64,000 nucleotides of DNA. It comes from Mesorhizobium sp. WSM3859 (GTDB lineage: Bacteria; Pseudomonadota; Alphaproteobacteria; Rhizobiales; Rhizobiaceae). Position 1 is the stretch's first letter. Each line of letters starts with the position of its first letter. Shown here in pieces: positions 17,433 through 25,954 of this stretch. Under the pieces are notes generated by a model. That model saw only the letters and a list, made by a program, of their open reading frames with translations, did no database searches and was not told the origin of the DNA. The DNA lies in the NCBI RefSeq assembly GCF_002295065.1, contig NZ_NSGG01000005.1, positions 370,323-434,322 on the forward strand, given 5' to 3'. A program made the translations under genes and the position numbers.

Positions 17433-19004
17433 ATGACCGACGTCGATCACATCATCGTCGGCAGCGGCATCAACGCCCTGGTCTGCGCGGCGATGCTTGG
17501 CGCCAAGGGCGCCAAGGTGCTCGTGCTCGAGCGCAACGACCGCATTGGCGGCTGCATGCGCACCGAGGAGATCACCGCGCCGGGCTTCGTCCATGACGTG
17601 ATGGCGACGACCTTCGTGCTGTTCATCACCTCGCCGGCCTTCGCCGCGCTCGGCAAGGACCTTGCGCGGCACGGGCTGGAGTTCTGCCACACCGCCACGC
17701 CGACCGGTGTGCTCACGCCCGATGGCAGCCATGCCGTGCTCTCCACCGATCGCGCCGCCAACATTGCGGCGCTGAACCGGATCGTCTCCGGCGACGGCGA
17801 CCGTCACGGCATCGATGTCGGCGACATCGAGCGCAATGCCGCGCTGCTGTTCGGCCTGCTCGGCGGCGCGCTCTGGTCCTACCCGACAACCAAGCTGCTG
17901 GCCGGCGAGGCCTGGCGGCGCGGCCCGCGCAACCTCGCCGCCTTCATGGGCGAGGCGCTGGTGCCTGCGCGCGGCTGGCTGGAAACGACTTACAATTCCG
18001 ACACGATCCGCGCGCTCTGGGCGCCCTGGGTGCTGCATGCCGGGCTCGGCCCGGAAGACGCCTTCTCCGGCCAGATCGCCAAGGTCATCGCCTTCGCGCT
18101 GGAGGCGGCAGGCGCGCCGATCGTCAAGGGCGGCGCGAAAAACCTGCTCGCCGCCTTTGAGGCGCTGATCAGGGAACGCGGCGGCGAGATCCGCGTCAAC
18201 GCCGATGTCACCTCGATCGTCCAGGCCGGTGGCCGCGCCTCCGGCGTGCGGCTCGCGCCCGGCGAGACGGTGAGCGCGGCGAAGAGCGTCATCTGCTCGG
18301 TCACGCCGACACAGCTCTACGGCCGCCTGCTCGGCAGGGATGCGCCGCAGGCAGCAACCAAGGCCACGCAGTCCTATCGCTACGGCAAAGGCAATTTCCA
18401 GATCCACTATGCGCTGAACAAGCCGCCGGCCTGGCGCCGCGAGGGCCTCGACAAGGTGGCGCTGCTGCATCTGACGCCGGGTTTGGACGGCGTTTCCAAA
18501 GCCTGCAACGAGGCGGTGCGCGGCCTGCTGCCGGAAGTGCCGACCATTTGTGTCGGCCAGCCGCATGCGCTCGACCCATCGCGCTGCCCGGAAGGCAAGG
18601 CGATCCTGTGGCTGCAGCTTCCGGAAGCGCCGCGCCACATCAAGGGCGATGCCGCCGGCAAGCTGGAGGCGCCCGCCGACGGGCGCTGGAACGAAGCGCT
18701 TCGCGAGGCCTATGCCGACCGCGCCGAAGCAATCCTTGCCAACCACATCGACGGTTTCCGCGGCACGATCATCGCGCGCCGCGCCTATTCGCCGGCCGAT
18801 CTCGAAGCGATGAACATCAACCTCGTCGGCGGCGATCCCTATAGCGGCTCGTCGACCATCGACCAGTCCTTCCTGTGGCGGCCGTTCAAGGCGAGCCGCA
18901 ACCATGAGACCGGCATCAAGGGCCTCTACCATATCGGCGCCTCGACCCATCCGGGCGCCGGCCTTGGCGGCGGCTCCGGCTTTCTTCTGGCGGGGAGGCT
19001 CTGA
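17433..19004 (+). CDS. NAD(P)/FAD-dependent oxidoreductase, phytoene-desaturase-like (2)
   Basis: A 523-aa paralogue of the 14640 protein. It has IIVGSGINALVCAAMLGAKG at residues 7-26, LERNDRIGGCMRTEE, the middle VKGGAKNLLAAFEALIRERGG segment, and the C-terminal LYHIGASTHPGAGLGGGSGF FAD motif. Its stop codon overlaps the MarR start (TGATG at 19002-19006), so the two are coupled. Two such enzymes of near-equal length around an isatin-hydrolase-like gene suggest either a heterodimer or successive oxidations in one pathway; this is inference. Confidence 0.88.
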   Translation: MTDVDHIIVGSGINALVCAAMLGAKGAKVLVLERNDRIGGCMRTEEITAPGFVHDVMATTFVLFITSPAFAALGKDLARHGLEFCHTATPTGVLTPDGSHAVLSTDRAANIAALNRIVSGDGDRHGIDVGDIERNAALLFGLLGGALWSYPTTKLLAGEAWRRGPRNLAAFMGEALVPARGWLETTYNSDTIRALWAPWVLHAGLGPEDAFSGQIAKVIAFALEAAGAPIVKGGAKNLLAAFEALIRERGGEIRVNADVTSIVQAGGRASGVRLAPGETVSAAKSVICSVTPTQLYGRLLGRDAPQAATKATQSYRYGKGNFQIHYALNKPPAWRREGLDKVALLHLTPGLDGVSKACNEAVRGLLPEVPTICVGQPHALDPSRCPEGKAILWLQLPEAPRHIKGDAAGKLEAPADGRWNEALREAYADRAEAILANHIDGFRGTIIARRAYSPADLEAMNINLVGGDPYSGSSTIDQSFLWRPFKASRNHETGIKGLYHIGASTHPGAGLGGGSGFLLAGRL

Positions 19005-19486
19005 TGGATCAGAAACCTCTCGAAAAGCGTCAGCGCATCTCGACCCTCGGCCAGATCGGCCTGCAGCAATTCGCGCCCTATCTGATGAACCGCATCATGG
19101 GCCGCTACAACGCCACTTTGCGCGACGACTTCCGCAAGCAGGGCCTGACCATTCCGCAGGTGCGGACGCTCGCCGTGCTCTCGGTCACCGACGGCGTCAC
19201 CGTCAACGACCTGTCGGTCTATACGGTGATCGAGCAGTCGACCTTGAGCCGCACGCTCGACACGCTGGAAGGCCAGGGCCTGGTGAGGCGCGAGCAGGGC
19301 GTCACCGACAGCCGCATCCGCCATGTTTTCCTGACCGACGACGGGCGGGCGCTGTTCACCCGCGCCTGGCCGGCCATGCATGACGCCTTCGAGGCGATGT
19401 TCGACGGCGTCGACGATGCCGAATACGCCGCGCTGATCGCGATCCTGCAGAAGATGCTGAAGAATATCCGCAAGCACGACATCTGA
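19004..19486 (+). CDS. MarR family transcriptional regulator 2
   Basis: A 160-aa MarR protein. N-terminal dimerisation helices include LGQIGLQQFAPYLMNRIMGRYNATLRDDFR. The winged helix shows LTIPQVRTLAVLSVTDGVTVNDLSVYT, the recognition helix with QSTLSRTLDTLEGQGLVRR, and a wing QGVTDSRIRHVFLTDDGR. It overlaps the FAD oxidoreductase gene and is followed 45 bases later by the indolepyruvate oxidoreductase genes. Auxin-responsive MarR repressors are documented in auxin-degradation operons of plant-associated bacteria; whether this is one cannot be decided from sequence. It is a second candidate for binding the GCTT-centred palindromes. Confidence 0.92.
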   Translation: MDQKPLEKRQRISTLGQIGLQQFAPYLMNRIMGRYNATLRDDFRKQGLTIPQVRTLAVLSVTDGVTVNDLSVYTVIEQSTLSRTLDTLEGQGLVRREQGVTDSRIRHVFLTDDGRALFTRAWPAMHDAFEAMFDGVDDAEYAALIAILQKMLKNIRKHDI

Positions 19487-19531
19487 GTTGACGTACGCGC
19501 CGCGTGATTGCGGCAACGGAAGGAGGCAGGG

Positions 19532-21685
19532 ATGGCCGAACGGTCTTTTGCCAAGGAAGTCGAAAAGCTGAGGCTCGGCTCCGGCGAGGAATTCGCCGGC
19601 GAGGGCATCCTCGCCATCACCAAGGCGCTGCTGCAATGCGGCGTCGGCTATGTCGGCGGCTACCAGGGCGCGCCGATCAGCCATCTAATGGATGTGCTGG
19701 CCGACGCGCAGGACATCCTGGGCGAGCTCGGCGTGCATTTCGAGGCGAGCGCCTCGGAGGCAACCGCCACGGCAATGCTCGCCGCTTCGGTGCATTACCC
19801 GATCCGGGGCGCGGCCACCTTCAAGTCGACGGTCGGCACCAATGTCGCTTCCGACGCGCTGGCGAATTTGGCGTCCGGCGGCGTCACCGGCGGCGCACTG
19901 ATCATCGTCGGCGAGGATTATGGCGAGGGCTCCTCCATCATGCAGGAGCGCAGCCACGCCTTCGCCATGAAGAGCCAGGTGTGGCTGCTCGATCCGCGCC
20001 CGAACCTGCCCTCGATCGTCAAGGCGGTCGAGGACGGCTTCGAACTGTCCGAGGCGTCGAACACACCCGTGATGCTGCAGGTGCGCATCCGCTGCTGCCA
20101 CGTGCATGGCCACTTCACCGCCAAGGACAACAAGCGCCCGCCAATGTCGGTCGCCGACGCGCTGTCGGCGCCACGCCGCGACACCGGCCGCATCGTGCTG
20201 CCGCCCGCCTCCTTCCTGCATGAGAAGGAGAAGGTTGCCAAGCGCTGGCCGGCGGCGGTCGATTTCATCAAGAGCCGCAAGATCAACGAGATGTTCGGGC
20301 CGGACCACGGCTCGGTCGGCATCGTCATGCAAGGCGGCATGTACAATTCCGTCATCCGCGCGCTGCAGCGGCTTGGCCTTGCCGACATCTATGGCGACAC
20401 CGACGTGCCGCTCTATGTGCTCAACGCCGTCTATCCGTTGGTCGACGACGAGTTCCTGTCCTTCTGCGAGGGCAAGCAGGCGGTGCTGGTCGTCGAGGAG
20501 GGGCAGCCCAACTATATCGAGCAGGCTTTCGCGGCCATGCTGCACAAGGCCGGGCGCGGCACCAAGCTGGTCGGCAAGGAGCATTTGCCGATGGCCGGCG
20601 AATATACTGGGCAGGTGATGCTCGACGGCATCGGCTCCTTCCTGCGCGCCAACGCCCCGCACCTGCTGCCCGGCGAGGTGCGTGCGCCGAACAAGCTGGG
20701 CGAGGGCGTCGACACCGCCGACCTGATCAATGTCGTGCCTGGACGTCCTCCGGGCTTCTGTGTCGGCTGCCCAGAGCGGCCGATCTTCGCGGCCACAAAA
20801 CTGGTCGAGCAGGAACTCGGCAAGCACCACATCGCCTCCGATATAGGCTGCCATTTGTTCTCGATCATGCCGCCCTTCGAGCTCGGCGCCACGACGATGG
20901 GCTACGGGCTTGGGCCGGCCTCGGCCTCCGCCTTCAACTCGCCGGAAGCAAAACGCCGTTCGATCTCCTTCGTCGGCGACGGCGGCTTCTGGCACAATGG
21001 CCTGACCTCCTCGATCGGCAACGCCGTCTTCAACAAGAATGACGGCGTCATCGTCATCGTCGACAATTTCTACTCGGCCGCCACCGGCGGGCAGGACATC
21101 CTGTCGTCGCGCGCCAACAACCGCACCAAGTCGACAAAACATCCCATCGATGAAGCGGTGAAGGGCATGGGCGTCAAATGGCTGCGCCACATCGACCGCA
21201 CCTATGATGTCGGCAAGATGCGCGCCGCGCTGCGCGAGGCGCTGACGACCGAGGAGAAGGGGCCGAAGGTCATCGTCGCCTCGTCCGAATGCATGCTCAA
21301 CCGCCAGCGCCGCGAGAAGCCGCTGGTCGACAAGGCGATCAAGGGCGGCGAGCGCGTGGTGAAGCCGAAATTCGGCGTCGATGAGGACATCTGCACCGGC
21401 GACCATGCCTGCATGCGGCTCTCCGGCTGTCCGTCGCTGTCGGTCAAGTCGCTCGACGATCCGCTACGCGACGATCCGGTGGCCTCGATCGACCAGAACT
21501 GCGTCGGCTGCGGCAATTGCGGCGAGGTGGCGGACGCCGCCGTGCTATGCCCGTCCTTCTACCGCGCCGATGTCGTCAACAATCCCGGCCGCTGGGACCG
21601 TTTCCTGGAAAGCGCCCGCCGCGCCGTGATCGGCCTGCTGCAGCGCCGCCGCGAGAGCCGCCGTTTGATGTTCGCCGATGCTTGA
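19532..21685 (+). CDS. Indolepyruvate ferredoxin oxidoreductase, alpha-type subunit
   Basis: A 717-aa thiamine-diphosphate 2-oxoacid:ferredoxin oxidoreductase chain of the IorA type. An N-terminal pyrimidine-binding domain (GEGILAITKALLQCGVGYVG, then FEASASEATATAMLAASVHYP) is followed by the TPP-binding domain with GDGGFWHNGLTSSIGNAVF and IVDNFYSAATGGQD. Near the C-terminus is a ferredoxin-like Cys cluster (CTGDHACMRLSGC and NCVGCGNCGEVADAAVLC). Known enzymes decarboxylate arylpyruvates to aryl-acetyl-CoA, passing electrons to ferredoxin. A perfect AGGAGG ribosome site precedes the ATG at 19532. It overlaps the partner gene by eight bases. The substrate in this pathway is unknown, but an indole-derived 2-oxo acid is the obvious suspect. 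Confidence 0.9.
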   Translation: MAERSFAKEVEKLRLGSGEEFAGEGILAITKALLQCGVGYVGGYQGAPISHLMDVLADAQDILGELGVHFEASASEATATAMLAASVHYPIRGAATFKSTVGTNVASDALANLASGGVTGGALIIVGEDYGEGSSIMQERSHAFAMKSQVWLLDPRPNLPSIVKAVEDGFELSEASNTPVMLQVRIRCCHVHGHFTAKDNKRPPMSVADALSAPRRDTGRIVLPPASFLHEKEKVAKRWPAAVDFIKSRKINEMFGPDHGSVGIVMQGGMYNSVIRALQRLGLADIYGDTDVPLYVLNAVYPLVDDEFLSFCEGKQAVLVVEEGQPNYIEQAFAAMLHKAGRGTKLVGKEHLPMAGEYTGQVMLDGIGSFLRANAPHLLPGEVRAPNKLGEGVDTADLINVVPGRPPGFCVGCPERPIFAATKLVEQELGKHHIASDIGCHLFSIMPPFELGATTMGYGLGPASASAFNSPEAKRRSISFVGDGGFWHNGLTSSIGNAVFNKNDGVIVIVDNFYSAATGGQDILSSRANNRTKSTKHPIDEAVKGMGVKWLRHIDRTYDVGKMRAALREALTTEEKGPKVIVASSECMLNRQRREKPLVDKAIKGGERVVKPKFGVDEDICTGDHACMRLSGCPSLSVKSLDDPLRDDPVASIDQNCVGCGNCGEVADAAVLCPSFYRADVVNNPGRWDRFLESARRAVIGLLQRRRESRRLMFADA

Positions 21686-23300
21686 CCCCAGCGCAGCGCT
21701 GCGCCCGAAGACGGGCGCCTCAAACGACGAGCGTGTGATAAAGCTCGCCGTACTCGCCGTCGGCGGCCAGGGCGGCGGCGTGCTCGCCGATTGGATCACC
21801 GATGTCGCCGAGCGCAACGGCTACATCGCGCAATCGACCTCCGTGGCGGGCGTCGCCCAGCGCACCGGGGCGACGATCTATTACATCGAGATGGCCCGCG
21901 ACACCGGCCGGCTGCCGGTCTTCGCGCTATCGCCATCGCAGGGCGACGTCGACATCCTGATTGCCGCCGAGCTGATGGAAGCCGGCCGCGCCATCATCCG
22001 CGGCTTCGTCACGCCCGAGCGCACCACGCTGATCACCTCTTCGCACCGCATCGCCGCCGTCTCGGAAAAGATCGAACCGGGCGATGGCCGCGCCTCGTCG
22101 GAGAAGGTGCACGCGACGGCGCAAGCGGCGGCCAAGCGCTTCATCGCCTTCGACATGGAAAAGATCGCCGCCGACAACGGCACCATGATCTCGGCCAGCC
22201 TGCTCGGCGCGCTGGCCGGGTCCGATGCGTTGCCCTTCACCCGCGAAAGCTACGAGCAGGCGATCGGCGCCGGCGGCCGTGGCGTCAAGGCCAGCCTCGC
22301 AGCGTTTGGTGCCGCTTGCGATCGCGCGCGCGGCATCGCGGCCGCGCCAACAAGCGAGAAGGCGGCGAAGCCTGTCGCCGCCGAACTCAAGTCGACGGCG
22401 AAGGTCAGCGGCCCGGAAACCCTGCTTAAGGGCTGGCAAGGGCTTGCCGCCCGCGTCGCGGCGCTGCCGGAGCCGACGCGCGATATGGCCGAACGCGGCC
22501 TGAAAAAGGTCGTCGACTACCAGGACATCGCCTATGGCGGCGAATATCTCGACCGGCTGGACAAGGCGGTCGCGCTCGACAATGCGGAGCGCGGCTACGC
22601 GCTGTCGATCGCCGCGGCAAAGCATCTCGCCAATGCCATGTGCTACGACGACATGATCCGCGTCGCCGATCTGAAGACGCGCTCGACCCGCGACAAGCGC
22701 GTGCGCAAGGAGGTCGGCGTCAAGGAAGGCTCGGTGCTGCAGGTCACCGAATATTTCCATCCGCGCATCGAGGAGTTCTGCGGCACGCTGCCGGCGGGGC
22801 TCGGCAGCTACATCGAGAGCCGGCCGAAGCTTGCCGCCTTCCTCGACCGCCGCATCAATCGCGGCCGCCACATCCGCACCGACAGCTTTACCGGCTTCGC
22901 CATGCTCTGGTTCATCGGCGGCCTGCGCCGCTGGCGCCGCCGCCTGTTGCGCCACAAGGTCGAAGTCGAGCATCTCGAGCGCTGGTACGAACTGGCGCTC
23001 AGCCACGCGCGCAAGGACTACGCTTTGGCCACCGAAATCCTGAATTGCCGCCGCCTGATCAAGGGCTACAGCGATACCCATGCCCGCGCCCAGTCGAAAT
23101 TCGACCGCGTGCTCTCGGCGCTGCCGATGCTCGAGGGGCGCGACGACGCCGCCGACTGGCTCCGCCGCCTGCGCGAGGCGGCTCTCAAGGACGAAAAGGG
23201 CGACATGCTGGACGGCGCGCTGAAGACGGTGGCGACGCTTGGCGCATACCCCGGTTCAGTAGACGCTCGGATTGCGGTCGCGAACCTGGCTACTCTGTAG
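21678..23300 (+). CDS. Indolepyruvate oxidoreductase beta-type subunit with C-terminal DUF6537
   Basis: A 540-aa protein. Residues 10 to about 200 are the pyruvate oxidoreductase gamma-type domain (VGGQGGGVLADWITDVAERNG, VAGVAQRTGATIYYIE). The remainder, with AYGGEYLDRLDKAV and LRRWRRRLLRHKVEVEHLERWY, resembles the DUF6537 tail found in long aerobic-type IorB proteins. It would form the heteromer with the 19532 product. The start ATG at 21678 overlaps the upstream stop. The 3' end overlaps the convergent PPOX-family gene by 11 bases. Confidence 0.87.
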   Translation: MLDPSAALRPKTGASNDERVIKLAVLAVGGQGGGVLADWITDVAERNGYIAQSTSVAGVAQRTGATIYYIEMARDTGRLPVFALSPSQGDVDILIAAELMEAGRAIIRGFVTPERTTLITSSHRIAAVSEKIEPGDGRASSEKVHATAQAAAKRFIAFDMEKIAADNGTMISASLLGALAGSDALPFTRESYEQAIGAGGRGVKASLAAFGAACDRARGIAAAPTSEKAAKPVAAELKSTAKVSGPETLLKGWQGLAARVAALPEPTRDMAERGLKKVVDYQDIAYGGEYLDRLDKAVALDNAERGYALSIAAAKHLANAMCYDDMIRVADLKTRSTRDKRVRKEVGVKEGSVLQVTEYFHPRIEEFCGTLPAGLGSYIESRPKLAAFLDRRINRGRHIRTDSFTGFAMLWFIGGLRRWRRRLLRHKVEVEHLERWYELALSHARKDYALATEILNCRRLIKGYSDTHARAQSKFDRVLSALPMLEGRDDAADWLRRLREAALKDEKGDMLDGALKTVATLGAYPGSVDARIAVANLATL

Positions 23301-23742
23301 CTTCCCGTCCCGAAATCTGCTCGACAAGAATCCTGAAAAAGATATGCGGCATGCTGTCCGAGGTGGCAGGCGAGACCGGCTTGAGCGCGCCGGGCTCCCA
23401 CCAGTCGGTGTGCTTGCTCAACACCGACCATGCATGGTCGCGCTGAACCTTGTGGCCGATCCGGTCCGGCAGTTCCTCATAGCGGCCGTCGACGACCACG
23501 CTTTTCCACCCGCGCGCCTGTGTGCGTGCCGCCACTTGTGCGCACACCAAGGGATTGGCCCGCATCCAGTCGACCTTCTTGCCAAGCAGCGAAAACGCAT
23601 AGAGGTGGCTGTCGGCATAGGCGTAATTGAAGGGCACGACATAGGGTTGTCCGTCCTTCACGCATGCCAGGTGTCCGGTGCGGTTTGCCGCCAGCAATTT
23701 CGTGCATTCCAAAGTGGAGAGCGTGCGGATCATCATCGCCAT
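23290..23742 (-). CDS. Pyridoxamine 5'-phosphate oxidase family (FMN-binding) protein
   Basis: A 150-aa split-barrel flavoprotein of the pyridoxamine-phosphate-oxidase-like superfamily. Typical features: the N-terminal STLECTKLLAANRTGHLACV, the strand PYVVPFNYAYADSHLYAFSL, and KKVDWMRANPLVCAQVAART followed by WKSVVVDGRYEEL. These proteins bind FMN, F420 or heme, and many of unknown function belong to low-oxygen or stress regulons. A perfect FNR/FixK-like box lies 83 bases upstream of the start (23825-23838), suggesting oxygen-dependent control. Transcribed convergently to the 21678 gene. Confidence 0.85.
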   Translation of the reverse strand: MAMMIRTLSTLECTKLLAANRTGHLACVKDGQPYVVPFNYAYADSHLYAFSLLGKKVDWMRANPLVCAQVAARTQARGWKSVVVDGRYEELPDRIGHKVQRDHAWSVLSKHTDWWEPGALKPVSPATSDSMPHIFFRILVEQISGREATE

Positions 23743-23824
23743 GAACTCCCGTCTTCAACCGGCCTCCAGCCGGTCTCCGCCGATCGGCCTTAATCAAACC
23801 TAGAGCGGGGCACGTCCTGGCTCC

Positions 23825-23838
23825 TTGATATGGATCAA
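23825..23838. promoter_or_regulatory. FNR/FixK-type box
   Basis: TTGATATGGATCAA is a perfect inverted repeat, TTGAT-N4-ATCAA, the consensus of FNR/FixK-family regulators that act under low oxygen in rhizobia. It lies 83 bases upstream of the leftward PPOX-family gene, a spacing compatible with class II activation if the transcript starts about 40 bases downstream. The rest of the 279-base gap (23743-24021) shows no gene. Confidence 0.7.
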
Positions 23839-24021
23839 TTTGGTGCCGGCAATGGCCGCGACATGCCGTTTCAATGGCGCAACCGCGAGGCGCCGCGCGC
23901 CGAACCGCCGCGAGAGCGGAACCGTCGAACGGGGCTAACGAAGATGTGATCCGCACCGCTCCGACGGAATTCAGCCTTTCCTCCGTTTCACGGCGGTAGG
24001 GATGAATTACGGAGACGACGC

Positions 24022-24285
24022 ATGTTCACAAGATACTTTCTGCCTATCGCCCTGGCCGCCGGCACTTTGATGCTGTCGGCCGCCGGCTCGCAATCCATGC
24101 CGCTTGTCAAGCCGGGTGCTGCACCGCTGCCGGTCGAGACCATCGGCTGGCGCTGCGGTCCCGGCTGGCACATGAACCGCTGGCGCAGATGCGTGCCGAA
24201 CGGCCGGGTCCGCCCGATGCATGTACGCCACTGGCATCCCGGCTTTTGGTATCACGGCCGCTGGCATCGCGGTTTTTGGAGCTGA
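24022..24285 (+). CDS. Small secreted GCG_CRPN-type protein 1
   Basis: An 87-aa protein with a Sec signal peptide (MFTRYFLPIALAAGTLML, then a likely cleavage after AAGSQS). The mature part contains WRCGPGWHMNRWRRCVPNGR, the CGPGxH...CxPN signature of the small GCG_CRPN group, followed by a His/Trp-rich tail (VRHWHPGFWYHGRWHRGFWS). GGAG precedes the ATG at 24022. The group is common in Rhizobiales, function unknown. A homologue is at 27519. Cell-envelope or periplasmic location is expected from the signal peptide. Confidence 0.8.
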   Translation: MFTRYFLPIALAAGTLMLSAAGSQSMPLVKPGAAPLPVETIGWRCGPGWHMNRWRRCVPNGRVRPMHVRHWHPGFWYHGRWHRGFWS

Positions 24286-24409
24286 TGATCGCTCCGGATC
24301 GCCATCGACGCCTGCGCTGGCAACGGCGCGGGCAATTTGGCTAAGGTCCCCACGCACAGGTTCGAAACCTCCGCGCCAGCGTTCGTGATTGGCAGCGGCC
24401 CCTCAGCCT

Positions 24410-24590
24410 CGTCATCCACGGGGCGGAGCAAGGAGCGAAGCGACGCAGCGCAGACCCGAGGATCCATTCCGTGACGTTGAGGCGTTGCCACGGTTCAGAA
24501 TTCTGCTCCGCTGCGCCCTTCGGTGAAGGTAACGGAACGGATCCTCGGGTCTCCGCGTCCACTTCGCTCCCGCTCCGCCCGTGGATGACG
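24410..24590. repeat. Large inverted repeat, about 60-bp arms
   Basis: The left arm (24410-24472) runs from CGTCATCCACGGGGCGGAGC through GACCCGAGGATCC, and the right arm (24532-24590) is its near-complement ending GGGCGGAGC-type sequence and GTGGATGACG. About 59 bases lie between. This class of inverted element is common in Mesorhizobium intergenic DNA. It fills most of the 349-bp gap between the secreted protein and DUF1501 genes. Confidence 0.8.
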
Positions 24591-24634
24591 AACTGACAGG
24601 CGGCGAAGCCATCTCTGACCGGCAAACCCAGGGC

Positions 24635-25873
24635 TCACACCACCAGATCCCGCATCGGCTTCACCGCAGCCGACTCCGGAAACACCTTGTCGCCAAGCAC
24701 CGCTGCCGACAGCCCGAACTGGTCGGCAAGCAATCCCTTCAGCACCGCGCGCACATCGCTGGTCGGCGCGAGGTCGCGGCCTTCATAGAGCTGCGTCGGC
24801 TTCAGGCCCGGCCAGTCGGCGATGACGCGGCCGCCCTTGATCGCGCCGCCGGCCAAAAGCACCATCGTGCCGGTGCCGTGGTCGGTGCCGACGGTGCCGT
24901 TGATGCGCGCCGTGCGGCCGAACTCGGTGATGGTGACGACCGCCGTATCCTTCCAGCGCTCGCCGAGCCCTTTCTCGAATTCCTCGAACGCGCCGTCGAG
25001 GCCACCGAGCAGATTGGCGAGCCGCCCCGTCGCACCGCCTTCGTTGACATGCGTGTCCCAGCCGTCGAAGGCTAAAGCCGCGATACGCGGACCGTCATCG
25101 GCCGCCATCAGCCTTGCTGCGCCCTGCGCCGACTGGCGCATGCCGACGGCATTGTCGAGGCCGCCTTTCGGCTTCATCGTCTTGCCGTCGAGCTGATCGC
25201 CCATCGCCATGCGGTCGGCGTCGAGACCTTTCTGCAGGGCAGCAGCCAGCACCGGATCGCGATGGTTGTAGAGATCGAGCACCCGCTCGGCGAGCGCATC
25301 GCCGGGCGTCGGCAGCGCCTGCGGCGCCCAACCGAGCACAGGGGCGCCGCCTCGGATCACCAGCGGCGTCGAAGGCCCGACCGCCAGCCCGCCGAGCTTC
25401 GCCACGCGCTCGCCCGCCGGCAGGCTGTCCAGCGCTCGGTTGAGCCATCCGGTGGTGGCGTTGCCGGGGCCGGGGAGGCCGCTTTCCAGCACGTCCTGGC
25501 CGTCGAAATGCGAGCGGTCGCGGTAGCCGGTCGCCGCCGCATGTACCGCCGCCGCCTGGCCCGCTCTGAACAGCCGCGCAAACACCGGCATTGCCGGGTT
25601 GACGGCGAAGAAACCGTCGAGCGGCAATGCCGGGTTGGCGCCTGAGAGTGAAAGCGCGATGTCGCCATGCAGGCCGGCATAGTCCGGGTCGCCGACCGGC
25701 CCGATCGTCGACAGCCCGTCCAGCGCGCCGCGCAGCACGATGACGATCAGGCGCGGGTCGCGCTTGTCTGCTGCGCGCGCGAAGCGCGGCAGATAGGCCC
25801 AGGCAAACAGCGCCCCGCCGGTCATCAGCACCGCGCGGCGGGAGGAGTTTGGCATTTCGCAAAGGAGGCTCAT
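24635..25873 (-). CDS. DUF1501 domain-containing protein
   Basis: A 412-aa exported protein. The N-terminus (MPNSSRRAVLMTGGALFAWAY) has an Arg pair before a hydrophobic segment and ends in FARA, consistent with a Tat signal. The body carries the DUF1501 pattern: LIVIVLRGALDGLSTIGPVGD, the later FDGWDTHVNEGG and VTITEFGRTARINGTVGTDHGTG. DUF1501 belongs to the alkaline-phosphatase-like superfamily and is nearly always paired with a DUF1800 protein, as it is here (25955). Substrate and role are unknown. Start at 25873 chosen by spacing of GGAG; an ATG six bases upstream is equally possible. Confidence 0.9.
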   Translation of the reverse strand: MSLLCEMPNSSRRAVLMTGGALFAWAYLPRFARAADKRDPRLIVIVLRGALDGLSTIGPVGDPDYAGLHGDIALSLSGANPALPLDGFFAVNPAMPVFARLFRAGQAAAVHAAATGYRDRSHFDGQDVLESGLPGPGNATTGWLNRALDSLPAGERVAKLGGLAVGPSTPLVIRGGAPVLGWAPQALPTPGDALAERVLDLYNHRDPVLAAALQKGLDADRMAMGDQLDGKTMKPKGGLDNAVGMRQSAQGAARLMAADDGPRIAALAFDGWDTHVNEGGATGRLANLLGGLDGAFEEFEKGLGERWKDTAVVTITEFGRTARINGTVGTDHGTGTMVLLAGGAIKGGRVIADWPGLKPTQLYEGRDLAPTSDVRAVLKGLLADQFGLSAAVLGDKVFPESAAVKPMRDLVV

Positions 25874-25902
25874 GGCCATATCTCCACTAACTATTTGTTT
25901 TT

Positions 25903-25951
25903 ACGCAATTCCGGACGGAAAACCGCTGCACACTTTTCCTGGAATTGCTCC
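25903..25951. repeat. Rhizobiales intergenic palindrome (CAATTCC type)
   Basis: ACGCAATTCCGGACGGAAAA at the left pairs imperfectly with TTTTCCTGGAATTGCT at the right around a GCTGCACAC centre. It is a widespread Mesorhizobium repeat. It lies between the DUF1800 and DUF1501 genes and could act as a stabilising or attenuating hairpin between them. Confidence 0.8.
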
Positions 25952-25954
25952 AGG

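Noticed and set aside
19685..21406. Leftward open frame of 573 codons opposite the indolepyruvate oxidoreductase alpha gene
   Set aside because: A shadow frame of a high-GC gene; the sense strand has TPP and Cys-cluster motifs.
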